This document shows positions 10,701 through 22,910 of a stretch of 64,000 nucleotides of DNA, piece after piece. The notes under the pieces were generated by a model. That model ran no database searches. It saw nothing but the letters and a program-made list of their open reading frames with translations, and had not been told where the DNA came from. The DNA lies in assembly GCF_945859705.1 (NCBI RefSeq), contig NC_079135.1, positions 20,276,501-20,340,500 on the forward strand, written 5' to 3'. The stretch's first letter is position 1; every line of letters begins with the position of its first letter. This DNA comes from Episyrphus balteatus (lineage: Eukaryota > Arthropoda > Insecta > Diptera > Syrphidae). The translations under genes and the position numbers were made by a program.

Positions 10701-12521
10701 GCATTAATTAAAAATGCAAATGAGATTTAACTAGTTTTTTGAAGTCTTTTTCTATACTTAACCGGCCTTTAATTTCATTTCTTGTTGAACATTGCTGCGG
10801 AGTATTCTTTTGAAAGAATTTTCTTCAAAACTCGCAGTCAAAGAAAATGACAGAGAGAGAGAAAATTGAAAAAATGAAAAAGTAGAAATAAAAGATGATG
10901 AAGAAAGTGTACATATTTGGATAAAATTTGAGTCTTCTTTAATGGCGATATGCGGGGTCCAGTATCTTCTTCCAGTCAGTAGAAATATTTTTTCTCGCTA
11001 AAAATCAATTTTTAGATTATTTTTTTTTTTTTGTCTTTAATTAGTAAAAAGAAAAAGATACAAAATCATCAAAAAAAAAATATTTTATTACGAAGTGAAA
11101 TATTAAGCTGAAGCAATTTATTTTTAAATTTTTTTTTCTTTTATGGTGGTTGTGATGTTTGAGATAAATTAATGATGATTAATGGTGATTGATTTTAAAA
11201 CGTTAAGGTTTAAACAAAATTGGAAGAAATTTGTATCGAATTTTTTTTTTTTTTTTTTCAATAGCAAAGTGGTTCTGGTTAAATCTCTTACAAATGAATT
11301 TGATAAAATCTTTATTAATAATCATGAAAATTGTTATCATAAATGGAAATTTAAATTGAAGATTTTCACTATAAACAAGATCAACTTGTGTGTGTTAACG
11401 CAAAGTTTATTAGCTGGAGTTATAACTATTTTAAGGGGACCAATCCCACTCCTTTAGTTGAACTTGAAGAATTTTTATAACCAACAGGGATTCAAAGAAT
11501 CGATTGGTATTACTTGTCTTTAAAATACAATTTATAGGTAAAAACAAACTCATATAGAAATGTACACTTAATCAAGTTCGCTGCTCAACTCTTTCGTTTT
11601 CCTAGTAGCCCTCATATTTCCAGAACTCAAACCAAAAAACTACCATTGCTTTCTATATTAATTAATTTTTTTACAAGTTTCGAATTGATGAGGACTATTT
11701 AGGAAAAAAAAGAGCAGCTAGAATCAAAAACTTAAACCGTGAAAGTTCATGATTTTTGTTTCTGTAGGAAATGATCAAACCAAATATTCTATTGAAATGT
11801 TAAAAAAATTTGACCGAACCTTGCATTTTGGGTAGGACAAGATTTTTTTTTTTTTTTATGTGTAGGGGAGGTTAATTTGAGTATAAAATCTTTTTTTTTT
11901 CATTTTGGAAAAAGTGGTGTAAACTGTCTTTTATCGAACCATAAGTCCCATAAAAAAATTGTTAATGGAGGTTTTGTAGATAATTTATTTCTCTACAATG
12001 TTGATTAAGGTAATTTTTTTTTTTGTAAAAATGAAAATAAGAAAGTTATACTTGAAAATAGATGTACTTTTTCAAGAAAAAATATTTTTAAGGGATATAA
12101 TTTTTTTTTACAACTTTTATTGAAGAAATACCCATGACAGTTTTTAAAGATCATTTAATTTCCAATAATTTAATATTTTGCAGATTTTGTTTAAATAAAG
12201 CTGATGCAATGGTTTCACAAAAAAAGGTAACAATTTATTTTCGTACTTTTATATGTACCTATATATATATTTTTTTTTAGCCAGGAGAGAAATTTTCTAA
12301 AAAAAATTGTCTTACTTTTGAAAAAAATTTACTAAAAATCAACAGTTACAACTTGTTATATTTTGTAAAGCCAAAAACCTTTTCTTTTATTCTATTGTAA
12401 AATAAACCTGTTTTATAAAATAGTTTCTGAAAAAAAATTTTTCAAAATAAAGACTGAAAAAAAACGAAATAATATTTTGAACTTTTTTTTTTTTAATTTT
12501 ATATAATTTAGTACTAATTAA
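10701..12521. other. AT-rich non-coding DNA
   Basis: Homopolymer-rich sequence with no convincing gene. The only recognised feature is the dispersed-repeat copy near 11,571. Confidence 0.55.
11565..11690 (+). repeat. Dispersed short repeat, copy 1 of 5
   Basis: The core AATCAAGTTCGCTGCTCA is followed by CTCTTTCGTTTTC and then a CAGAACTCAAACCAAAAA-like stretch. The same order of motifs recurs at 17,828, 27,862, 34,531 and 34,826, always on the plus strand. This copy is diverged in its 3' half. Family identity is unknown. Confidence 0.6.
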
Positions 12522-12996
12522 TGGCGTTTTCGATTGGCTCTCCGGAAGCGTCCTGAATCATTCCGAAGCCTTCTGAAAGTGTTTTATTCGCACAAAACTG
12601 ACAGACAGAACGCTTCTCAGAAGACAAATTCTCTTCTCAATTTAAAATCAGAAGCACTTATACATGAACACTTAAATGTCAAAAAAAAATACTCAATCAT
12701 TCTGTTTTTGTTGTCATTCAAAAATTTAAATTAAATTAAAATTAAAATTAATAAAAAGATTAAAATGGGTACCTTAATGCAGTGGAATGATTTTTTTTAA
12801 CATTTTCTTCTTCCGTCGTCTTCAGATTTATAATTTTTATAATTTTTTTCGTTTGAAAAAAAAAATAATATCAATATTTGACATTTGAAATTTCACAAAC
12901 ACAAAATAAAAAACAGAATTGAGTGGAAGCGACTTGACCTGTTCCATTCGATTTCAGAATGAGTGAATTCTTGAGTGAAACCAATCGAAAACGACA
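12522..12996. mobile_element. MITE with TAA target duplication (PIF/Harbinger-like)
   Basis: The left end reads TGGCGTTTTCGATTGG and the right end, reversed, TGTCGTTTTCGATTGG, so 15 of 16 bases match. TAA flanks both sides (12,519-12,521 and 12,997-12,999), the target size of PIF/Harbinger elements. The 475-bp interior has no convincing ORF. The superfamily call rests only on the 3-bp duplication. Confidence 0.55.
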
Positions 12997-13703
12997 TAAG
13001 TTTTCAAAATTCAAAGCAGTTATGTGTTTTCAGAAAAAAGTAGTTTGGTTTTCTTTTTTATTTCTCGAAAACGTCGTTATTTTGAAAATTATTTTTTCAA
13101 AAACTATTTTATAAAACAGGTTTAATTAAAAATAATCTTCAAATATCCTTCATGTTAAAATATTTCCTAAATTTAGAACCGTTAATTTTCATACGTGACA
13201 TGAAAATTTTGTTAAAGAAGCTTAAGCGTAGAAAGTTCCTCAATTTTGGGCCAATTTCAATTAACGTTTTCGCATGTAATTCTTTTCTTCCATGCTTTTT
13301 GTAACATTATGGTCTGTAAGAAAACTTTGGGCTAGTACTCTAGACTGCAACAGAAGTCCTGCTACCGTCATGGAGCTTATTGAATAATGATACACTTTGC
13401 CAATTTCATAATTTATAAATCAGCTCGATAAGTCCTGCGTTTTGATTAGGTGGTTTGGACTCTGACAATGACGGGAGATTCTACGATATCTCAAATGGAA
13501 TGGTTTTCCCTTCTAGGTTTATTGAAGTTATACTTCTTATGGGAGGGTGGGTATGAAAATTTACTTTTTGACAAGAATGTCAAAGGGATTATGACGCGAT
13601 CACCCTGGGTAGCAGGGCTGTCGTTTCACCTTTAGAGTAGGCAGTACTTTAGTATTTAAAAATGCAGTACGCCGCAGTACGGCAAACATAAAACACACAA
13701 CAC
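12997..13703. other. Non-coding DNA between MITE and minisatellite
   Basis: Mixed-complexity sequence with no recognised gene. A stretch near 13,615-13,695 contains CAGTAC/GTACGG repeats just before the 14-bp array. Confidence 0.4.
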
Positions 13704-13862
13704 GTTGCAAGTTACATGTTTCATGTGGCAAGTTGCATGTGGCAAGTCGTATGTGGCAAGTTGCATGTGGCAAGTTGTATGTATCAAGTTGCGTGTGGCA
13801 AGTTGCATGTGGCAAGTTGCGTGTGGCAAGTTGCATGTGGTAATTTCCATGTGGCAAGTTGC
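13704..13862. repeat. 14-bp minisatellite
   Basis: About 11 tandem units of GTGGCAAGTTGCAT with one to four substitutions each. The array ends exactly where the hAT-like element begins, and a partial unit resumes after it at 15,997, so the element landed in the last unit. Short ORFs on both strands here are made of the repeat. Confidence 0.85.
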
Positions 13863-14016
13863 CAGGGTTGCAAAAAGCTCACATTTCAGCTAAGCTCACA
13901 GCTCAGCTCAAATTTGAGCTAGGTACCATAGCTTAGCTCATTTGAGCTGAGCTGAAAGTGAGCTGAGCTGAAAGTGAGCTGAGCTGAAAGTGAGCTGAGC
14001 TGAAAGTGAGCGCCCC

Positions 14017-14910
14017 AACTTCCAACGCCTATATCTCGGAATTTTGAAAAAAATGAAAAAAAAATTTTTGATGCCAAAAGGTAGCGAGGACTCTAACCTA
14101 CATTTGGGTACAACTCCCATCCCTGTAGGTGCACGCGTTCTCAAACCGGGTGAACTTAAAGGTAAAAAAAAAGTTAAGCCCGATTCTGAAAAAATAGGTA
14201 TGATGTGGCGGTTTAACATGGAAGATGATTTTTTAAAAATCTGAGAATGTGCAAAGCGTAGGCCCATGACACAAGCTATCATTGGGTATCACTCCCAAAA
14301 ATTGCTCTCAAGCGGTTTAGCTTCCAGGAGCATTCAAAGATTCTGGGATTTTTCGAAAAAAAATTTTACCCCAACTTTCAAACGCGATTTTCTCGGAATT
14401 TTGAAAAAAATCGAAAAACCGGATTATACCACTATCGGCTAGCTGAGAATATAAGCTTTCATATGGCACCACTCCCCTGTCTCTAGATCAAAGCGTTCCA
14501 ATGCCTATATCGCGGAATTTTGAAGAAAATGAAAATAAAATGTTTGATGCCAAAAGATAGCGGGGACTCTAACCTACATTTGGGTACAACTCCCATTCCT
14601 GTAGGTCCACGCGTTCTCAAACCGGGAGAACTTAAAAGTAAAAAAAAAAATAGGCGCGATTCTGAAAAAAAAGGCATGATGTGGTGGTTTAACATGGAAG
14701 GCGATTTTTTAAAAATATGATAATGTGCAAAGCGTAGGCCCATGACACAAGCTATCATTTGGCATCACTCCCAAAAATTGCTCTAAAGTGGTTTAGCTTC
14801 CAGGAGCGTTTAAAGATTCGGGGATTTTTCGAAAAAAAAATTTACCCCAACTTTCAAACGCGATTTTCTCGGAATTTTGAAAAAAGTCGAAAAACCGGAT
14901 TGTACCGGAA
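14017..14910. repeat. Internal tandem duplication, period about 476 bp
   Basis: Two imperfect copies, roughly 14,017-14,440 and 14,493-14,910, share the stretch around GATGCCAAAAG and the ACCTACATTTGGGTACAACT segment. They lie inside the hAT-like element. The paired short ORFs (66 aa plus; 91-114 aa minus) simply reflect the duplication. Confidence 0.8.
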
Positions 14911-15262
14911 TTTTTTTTTATGATAAAAAAAGAAATATTTTACTAAAAAAAATAGAAATATATTTACTATCAAAAACACCAAGAGAAAAGATCACGAAAA
15001 ATTATCTGTCTTATTTATAAAAATATCTATGTGTTAAAATAATTCCATTAATAACTAGAACCAAACATCTTAAGCTATGGTGTTTTATAAAAGTTTAAAA
15101 TATCTTCATATTTCATTATACTTTCCAAATAAAAATCAATGTATCCTCTCACCCATCACAGCTCAGCTCAGCTCACTTTACCTTAGCTCACCCAACAGCT
15201 CAGCTCAACCATCAGCTCAGCTCACTTTCAGCTCAGCTCAAATGAGCTGAGCTATGGTACAT

Positions 15263-15906
15263 TAGGGCGTTCGTTATTTTTGAATCAAGTTCCTAAGTGG
15301 GAAAACTGTTTCTAAATACAAAAAAAAAGACCCATAAATTTTTTCAGATTTTTATTTTGACGCTAGATGGCGCCCCAAGAGGGTTAAAGTTTTTTAGCAC
15401 TTGAAATAGGTATGGTATAGGTATTTTTTTAGATATAGACTTTTATCAAAATTTTTTGATGAGGTCCTTGTCTACGTTAAACAACGTTTTCAAAAAGGTA
15501 TAGATCATTTTTCTAGGACCAGGGCTTTAGTCAGGGCATGCATTGTATGTCTTATGTTTTATTTAAACAAGTATATGAGTAGCATGAAAAATAAAATAAA
15601 ATCCAACAAAGCCATGCATGCCCTGACTAAACCCCTGGTCCTAGAAAAATGATCTATACCTTTTTGAAAACGTTGTTTAACGTAGACAAGGACCTCATCA
15701 AAAAATTTTGATAAAAGTCTATATCTAAAAAAATACCTATACCATACCTATTTCAAGTGCTAAAAAACTTTAACCCTCTTGGGGCGCCATCTAGCGTCAA
15801 AATAAAAATCTGAAAAAATTTATGGGTCTTTTTTTTTTGTATTTAGAAACAGTTTTCCCACTTAGGAGCTTGATTCTCGAAAAAAAGTGAAATAACGAAC
15901 GCCCTA
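15263..15906. mobile_element. Long inverted-repeat element with 9-bp target duplication (Mutator-like)
   Basis: Arms of about 280 bp (15,263-15,542 and 15,613-15,906) are near-identical in inverse orientation around a spacer of about 70 bp. The ends are TAGGGCGTTCG and CGAACGCCCTA. A perfect 9-bp duplication, ATGGTACAT, flanks it (15,254-15,262 and 15,907-15,915). Long TIRs and a 9-bp duplication fit Mutator-like elements. No ORF. The target lies in the GAGCT-rich right subterminal region of the hAT-like element. Confidence 0.8.
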
Positions 15907-15996
15907 ATGGTACATATCTCAAAAGTGAGCTAGCTCAAAATTTGAGCTGAGCTGCGAGCTGAGCTCAGCTCACTTTTGAGCTTTGTAGCAACCCTG

Positions 15997-18900
15997 CAAG
16001 TTCCATATTGCTACTACTAGTGCTGAAGCACACACAATTCTCATAAAATTACCATATCGCACATTTTATGCGCAATCATTTACTTTCGTTAACCATATAT
16101 AGTACGTTCTGAACCGCACAACATGAGTAAAGTTCACAGATTAAATTGAAAACTACATGGACGCAAGGAGGATGAAAGAATTAATTTATTGTTCACTTGA
16201 TAAAAATGTAAAAAACGAAGTGTGGATTAATTAATTTAATAATAGAAATTAAAAAAATCAAATGAAATTCATTTATATATGTATACTGAATGAGAAGTAT
16301 AACTTCAGTCGAGTGTACATGTGTACACACACTCTTTTTTTATTTTTAAAAATTAAATTTAATGAACTTTTCGGTTAAATGCTTTTATCGGCCCATTTTG
16401 AAATTTTTTTACAATTTTGATCTAAGCTAATATAAGAAATAACCATTTAAAAAAAAATGGTTACTTACAAAAAAATATATAGGTATTTTTAAAGCTTGAA
16501 AAAAAAACATGCTACTATTTTAATATTCGTGCTTAAACTACACTGTTTTAACAAATGTTTCATCAAAGAGAATGCATATTTAAAAATTTGAAATCCTTGG
16601 ATATAATGTGCTTTCAAATGCAAAATATAATTTTAAATTTCCGTGCAAACCAGTATGGTAAAAATAATTATCTTTTCAAAAAAAATGTTTTTAAATATTG
16701 CTATTTTCGTGCTCAAATTTGATTTCATTGTAATTTCCAAGAACGAATTATCAGATTTGTGAAGCAGCCAAATGATAAAAAACCGAATAAAATTATTTGA
16801 AACCGAACACTTTAATAAATTAATTAGTTTATTTGATAATAAAAAAAAAAACACATTCATTATAATTAAAAGCAAATAATATATCGATGATTTGATTTTT
16901 AAAAGGAAATTCAATAAAATATTAACCTTTCATGGCCCAAATTTATGGTTTCTATTTTATTGCATACAATTTTGTGCCCCATATCCTTTGACAATTATCC
17001 ATCATTAATTAATTTTTGATTCAATTCTTTCATATTTTCGGAAAATCATTTTTTAACTTACATACACCCACAAAAAAAATCAATATCTCTATCCTGAGTA
17101 AATTAATGTTCTAACTGACCTCATGATTTCCAATTATACTTACTTTTAAACTACAAATACATTTTCCTCTTATATGGAAGTTAATTTGTATTGTGTTATT
17201 GTGTAGTTGTCGAAATTAAATATCCTTTAATATAACTCGTTCAAAGGACAATAATTATTCAATTATTTGAGTTTCAAACAATGAAAACAACTAAAACAAA
17301 AGAACAATGAAAGCATTTAAACATAAATAAAAAATAAGTTTGTATACAATTGTAGATATTTGTTTGCAGTTTTCATAATAATGGATGAATAAATCAATTT
17401 AAAATATTATTTTAACTTTCGGACAAATTTCGAATAAAGTTCATGCATTCGTGTTGGTTCAAATATCATAAAAGTAAAAAAGAAATGCTCTTACAGAATA
17501 AATTATATGAAAATTAATTGCATGACTGTGCACACCTCCACATAATATGACTACCATAACTTAAATTAGCTTTGACTTTACCTCTACTTAATCTTAATAA
17601 AAGTTAAATGCCTTACATTTCTTGGGAAATTAAAAGAAAATTTAGCAAAGGCAAAATCAACAGAATTCTGAGAAATTTGCCAATTCAGTGATTTCAAGAA
17701 AAGAAAAAAAAAAAAAAAAACAATGTCAGCTTCAAATTTTTTAAAATTTAAGGCATTGAAATTTGTAGTATTATGTGTTAAAAGAAATTGAAAACCATTA
17801 AACAATGCTCATATGAGTTAATATTTACTCTAAATCAAGTTCGCAACTCAGCTCTTTCGTTTACTGACTTGGCAGCATATTGCGTGAATTCAAACCAACA
17901 AATTGCAATTAATTTGTATTTTAATGAATTTAATGCAAGTGTCAGAATGACACTTTGCATTTGGAGTTATTTTTTTTTTTTAAGATAAAGGAAATGTCTT
18001 TGCCAAATTTAAGTCATTAATGAATGTTTATAAAAATTTCAAATTCTAGTCGACTTTGATCATAAAATGCAGGATTTTCTTAAACTTTGTACAAAACTTA
18101 ACTCGATATTTTTCAGTTCTTCAGAGGATCAATAAGCTGGACGTCTTGAATTTATTTGATCTTGATACGACGAAGAATAAGATTTTCAAAATTCGTCGCA
18201 GTAAGGATGTAGACTTAATTCATATTGAACCGGTAGCAAATATGTTAATTCCCAATCAACAATTTATAATCTCGGTAACAAAATTACCGCGGTTATATTT
18301 TTACCTCGAATAACCAGTGTCATAAAGGAGTTAGGAATGGTATATTTTTTAACTTAGGTTTTTTTTCGGTTGAAAACAAACCTTAAATCAACGCAAGGTC
18401 ATATCCAGTAATTTTGTACCCTTATTGCTCGTTATTTTAATAACCCAGATTAAAAATTGGCTTCAAAAATATTTTTTTTAGAACAGAGTTTTAAATCAGG
18501 TTTATTTTTACCAAAAATTATTTTTTTTTTTTTTCAGTTTTCGGGTTAATTTATTACCAATTCAAGCCATCAGGTTCAAACTTAGCTTTAAAATAACTGA
18601 TTTTTTTTGGTTAAAAAAAAACCATATTTTACCAATTGTATTAAAAATGTAAAACTGGTTAAAAAAAGGAGATGTTAGTTTTTGGTATTAATTTAACCTA
18701 TTTAGTTTCGAAAGTGAACACGATTTTGAAATAACTTGTTTTACAAGTTATAATGTAACCAATTATTTTTTTTTTTGTTTTATTGGTAACTGACCATTTC
18801 GGGTAATGGAGAGGCTTCTGGAGCGTTTCCTAGGCGTATTTAAAACAAATATAATGACCTCAGGTTGCTGCTTTTTAAACTCAAATTTTTATTTGGATTG

Positions 18901-21174
18901 ATTATAAAATCTCGTAAATTAAAGTGTCACAAACGAGTTATTCAACAAAACAACTTAAAATCGTCATTTTTATACAAAATTTCACTGATTGTTGAAAAAC
19001 TCAAATTTGTCTATTGTTTGTTTGTTTGTTGCCAAAATAAAGCACTATTTTTTTTCAACTTTAAGAGTCTCAAACCACAAGTGTGATTTTGGTCTACATT
19101 TTATTTTTATAGTTTCTCTCTGAGTCAGTACAAAAAATAAACAATTTTTTCCTCCCTCCCAAAGGATAGAAAAAAGCCTCAGAAAGTAAGATACATACTA
19201 AATATTCTTTAGAGAGAGAAAAAAAAAACAAAATAAAAAGCTTAGTCCGAAAAAATGTTTTATACAGCAATGCAAACTTACTCTTCTTTATAGAATTAAA
19301 AAAATAACAAAAAACAAATTTAAAACTCCCATCAAAAAAGTTTTTTTGTATTTTTTTTTTTTTGCACAAAATCATTGAATTTTCACGGTCCCCGCATTAA
19401 AGTGTTATGCGGTCTGAAGTTCCGTTCGTACTTATACAAAAAGCAAAAAGTGGCATTACTTTCTAATCCCCACCCACTCAATTAGCAGGGTTGAAATTCC
19501 CAGTTCCCGGGTCCATACTCGTTTTATCCTTCCTTAAAAGGATTTCAGTTTTTTTTTTGTTTCATACTTGGGAAAGCAATTTCAGTTTAGAGAAAGTAAA
19601 CATAATATGGTTGTGGCAAAGAGTAAACAAGAGAAAATTTTTTTTTATTTATTTAGTTGTTTAAGGTGAAAAAAAAAAGGATTAACAAATATTTTTAGAG
19701 GATCAGTATAATTATCAAAATGACTTGTTTATTTTTTTGTAGTTTTTTTTTTTTTAATCCGGAAAAATCCTTAAAGCAAAAGAATTGTTAATTTTCTAGA
19801 CCAATTGGCATTATTGTCTTATAAATTTTATCTCACTTAAAAAAAAAAAAAACCATTAATTTTGATGCCAAATCATCTCCTATTCCATTTTAAGCCAAAA
19901 TTTATATGTTTGATAAAAAATTCATCAAGAATACATTAAAAGACCATTTATATAGAATTCAAGAAAAGGCAATTAATTTGAAACCAGACCCATATTAGTA
20001 ATAGCCTTTAATGTGTACCTTGAGAATAAGGATTTCTTGTGAATTAAAATAAACGTTTCGAAGTTTGTAGATTAATTGCTTGATTTTTTTTTTATGGCGA
20101 TATGGAGGTTCGTGTTTTCACTCAGAAAGCTCATAAAACACGTTTATACTTGTGAATAAAGAAAAAAACTGGAAAGTATATTATTAGGTTGTATGTTGCT
20201 ACACGAACCATATAAGAATCAATTTACATGTTCAGGTGGCGAACGAGTGTCGACATCGACATTAGTTTTTCTTTCTTTTTTTTTCTTTCTTCCTGTCACA
20301 AAAAAGTAAGCAGCGAGTAAGTTATGAAAGCAATTGTTTATGTTTATCCTTTCCGGTTTTTAAAAAAGGGTTTCGTGTTTTTTTTTGTGACATAAAAAAT
20401 CGTAGATTAAGGGGTTGAATTTTTTATATTTTGGAAGGAAAATAAATTTGGTAGCAGAGGATTTGTGATTTTGTGACAAATTGTCAATTAGTAGACAATT
20501 CTATAGTTCATAGGATGAATAATGTGGTTAGTTTAAACCTTTAAGTGTTTTATACTAGTAGTTTTTGTAGAGGAAGATTTTGCGTTAAATCTGACAGTTC
20601 TGATTTTTGGCAGAGTTGTTAATGTTTACAGCCCAATGAACATCCTATATTTTCGGAGAAAAAATTCGAACTTCAAAAATGTAAAAAAAAATTAAAAAAA
20701 AAACACAACAATTTTTTCAGTCTTTGCAGATATCAGTCCTTAAGGATTAGTTGTTGAAAAAAAATGATGTCCAAGACTTTTAAGCTCATAAAATTTCCTA
20801 TATTTTGAACAGTAAACCGTCTCTATAATCTTAACGGGTTTCAAAATATATGTAGCTTTTCGTATATATTTTTTTTTTCGAAATTCAGTATTTTTTTCAA
20901 AATTGGTTGATGATCAAAAAGATTTAAGTTGATGAAGATAAAAAGCTGAAAAAAAGCTTTTTAGTCGGGTTCCGTTAAAGTGCCTTCCAAAGTGAATATG
21001 TTACTTGCGATATAGGTACTATATAACAAGTTATGCATTCGTACAACAAAAAATAAAATTGAAATAACAATCAGACATAACATTACGATGATAGAAAATG
21101 CAAAAAAAAAGTCGAATGGACCGATTGACTTCAAACTTGTATGTATGTAGCATTTTTTGGAGACTCTTCTGACG
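15997..21174. other. AT-rich non-coding DNA
   Basis: Long homopolymer-rich stretch. ORFs are short and Phe/Lys/Asn/Ile-rich, as expected from base composition alone. The only recognised feature is the dispersed-repeat copy at about 17,828. Confidence 0.55.
17828..17990 (+). repeat. Dispersed short repeat, copy 2 of 5
   Basis: Contains AATCAAGTTCGCAACTCAGC, then CTCTTTCGTTTAC, GCATATTG, GAATTCAAACCAA, a TTTTAATGAATTT stretch and a GTCAGAATGACA-like segment ending in GGAGTTATTTT. These parts occur in the same order in the copies at 27,862 and 34,531. Confidence 0.65.
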
Positions 21175-22025
21175 GGTTTTTTGGAATTAATGTTTTAGGA
21201 CCAAAAATAAAGGTACCTTTCGGAAAAGTTAAATTTTCTCAAAAACGCCTACAAAGAGTTAGTGAAAAAAGTTCAAATGTTAGTTTTAAACAAGGTCTAT
21301 CTTTTGATGAAAATAATTTTGAAGATCATTATTAACAGTGCCTGCCATAGAACCGCTTTTTTCAACAAAATTCTTTAAACAAATGCATTTATATACATTA
21401 ATATAAATTAGAAATAAAATTTAGAAAAACAAATTATTTTTGGATTTTTTTAAAAATTAAAATTTTTTTTTTTTTTGAAGTGATAACGTCTTATAAATCG
21501 ATGAACCATGTGACGCCATTTTCTAGCATTCCACTCTCGCACTTTCGCAGTGCAACAAAAATTTCAATTAAAAATTAAAAATAAACTTTTAGAGATACAA
21601 ATATCTTCTATAGGTTATTTGAAAGATAATAACCTAAAGTTAAATAAATTTTAACGATTTTAAAAAATTCTATCTTTTAATCTTCTAAACGCGACAATGT
21701 AAAGAGTTGAATTTTTTTTTAATCAATAGATAAATTTATTGCAAGACTGACATTGATATTGAAATAATTCTAAAAAAAATTCAAAACCAAGCTATAAATG
21801 GTTTTCTTAAACTAAAATATGAGGTAGACCTTTGACAAAGTAGTGATTATAGGTAAGGGAATTTTTTGTTGACAATTTTAAAACGTCATTCGAAAGATAA
21901 TAAAAATTAAAATGCACGAAATTTGGAAAAAAAAAATAAAATTCGTTTAAAAAAAAGAAAATAAAATAAAATCTGAAATAAAATTGCCCTCCAAAACAAG
22001 TATGCAGTTTCGATTGATATATTAA

Positions 22026-22309
22026 CCCTCTGTCGGCACACGGGTGCGAATTTGCCAGGACAAAAATAAAAAAATTACGATTTTTCAAAAAAGTGGTCCC
22101 AAAAAAGTCTCTTTATTAGGGTGAAAATATTTTTTTTTCGGAATTGTGAATAAAATATTCGAATTTCTCGGAAAATTCTACATCAATTTCATATATGATT
22201 CTGTATAAAATATTGAGACCGAAGAAAGTTGCAGCGACATGAAAAAGTATGAACCAAATTCGCACCCGTGTGCCTATCATGTCACAAAAAAGAGGTGTAT
22301 CACAGAGGG
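22026..22309. mobile_element. piggyBac-type MITE with TTAA target duplication
   Basis: A 284-bp element flanked by TTAA (22,022-22,025 and 22,310-22,313). The ends are CCCTCTGT and ACAGAGGG. A 20-bp subterminal inverted repeat beginning GGCACACGGGTG lies 1 bp inside the left terminal repeat but 27 bp inside the right one. Short CCC...GGG terminal repeats plus asymmetrically spaced subterminal repeats of about 19 bp are the known architecture of piggyBac ends. There is no ORF, so mobilisation would need a transposase from elsewhere. Confidence 0.8.
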
Positions 22310-22456
22310 TTAAGATGCATTTTTAGAAAAAAAATTTTCAAAATCGTTAGAGCCGTTTTTTAAAAAAACTAATTTTTTATAAATAATTTTTTGGAAAAAA
22401 AGTTTTAAAATAAAATTGGTATAATTATGTTGGTGGTGATGACCTTTTAGTATATG

Positions 22457-22535
22457 ATATTATGTTATGAAACGGGCTTCAGGTCAAATATACATTTGTT
22501 TCATTTGACCTGAAGCCCGTTTCATAACATAATAT
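22457..22535. repeat. Perfect 33-bp hairpin
   Basis: Bases 22,457-22,489 are the exact reverse complement of 22,503-22,535, with a 13-base loop. The core is GGGCTTCAGGTCAAAT. There are no mismatches, unlike the surrounding degenerate repeat, so it is a younger structure. Confidence 0.9.
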
Positions 22536-22910
22536 AAAATTGCTATGCCATTCTGTAGAAATCACTAATCAACATCTAAAAACAAAATTTCAAAAAAAAA
22601 TCAATGTCCTGTTTTCGAAAATTTGATTTTTCAAAAAAATGCTTCTTCACAAAAAGTTTCGTTGAAATCGATAAGCAGTTTCGGAGATAATCGGATTTGA
22701 AAACAAACGGTTCTATGGCAGGTACCGTTAATAATGATTTTCAAAAAAAAAAAATTTTTTTTCATTGAAAGATATACCTTAACTTAAAACTAACATTTGA
22801 ATTTTTTAAACAAAATCGTTAGAGCCGTTTTCGAGATATTTCAATTTTACTAAAATCGGTATATGACAAGTACCGTTATTTTTGGTCCAAAAAAATTAAT
22901 TCCAAATTTT

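Larger units (their letters stand above)
13863..15996. mobile_element. hAT-like non-autonomous element carrying a nested insertion
   Basis: The left end is CAGGGTTGCAAAAAGCTCA and the right end, reversed, CAGGGTTGCTACAAAGCTCA, giving hAT-style CAGGG termini. Flanking 8-bp sequences are CAAGTTGC (13,855-13,862) and CAAGTTCC (15,997-16,004), matching 7 of 8. Both subterminal regions are packed with GAGCTGAGCT/AGCTCAGCTC motifs in opposite orientation, possibly transposase-binding repeats. No transposase ORF is present. A 644-bp inverted-repeat element is inserted at 15,263. Without it the element is about 1.5 kb. Confidence 0.75.
21175..22910. repeat. Degenerate long inverted repeat
   Basis: The left arm (about 21,175-21,365) and right arm (about 22,690-22,910) match in reverse complement, with recognisable blocks TGCCTGCCATAGAACCG, TTCAAATGTTAGTTTTAA and TTGGAATTAAT. 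The arms carry many substitutions and indels. The spacer of about 1.3 kb holds a piggyBac-type MITE and a short hairpin. It looks like an old foldback-type or TIR element, with superfamily and exact ends undetermined. Confidence 0.6.

Noticed and set aside
13600..13922. Four overlapping 62-85 aa ORFs on both strands
   Set aside because: All are translations of the 14-bp minisatellite and its junction.
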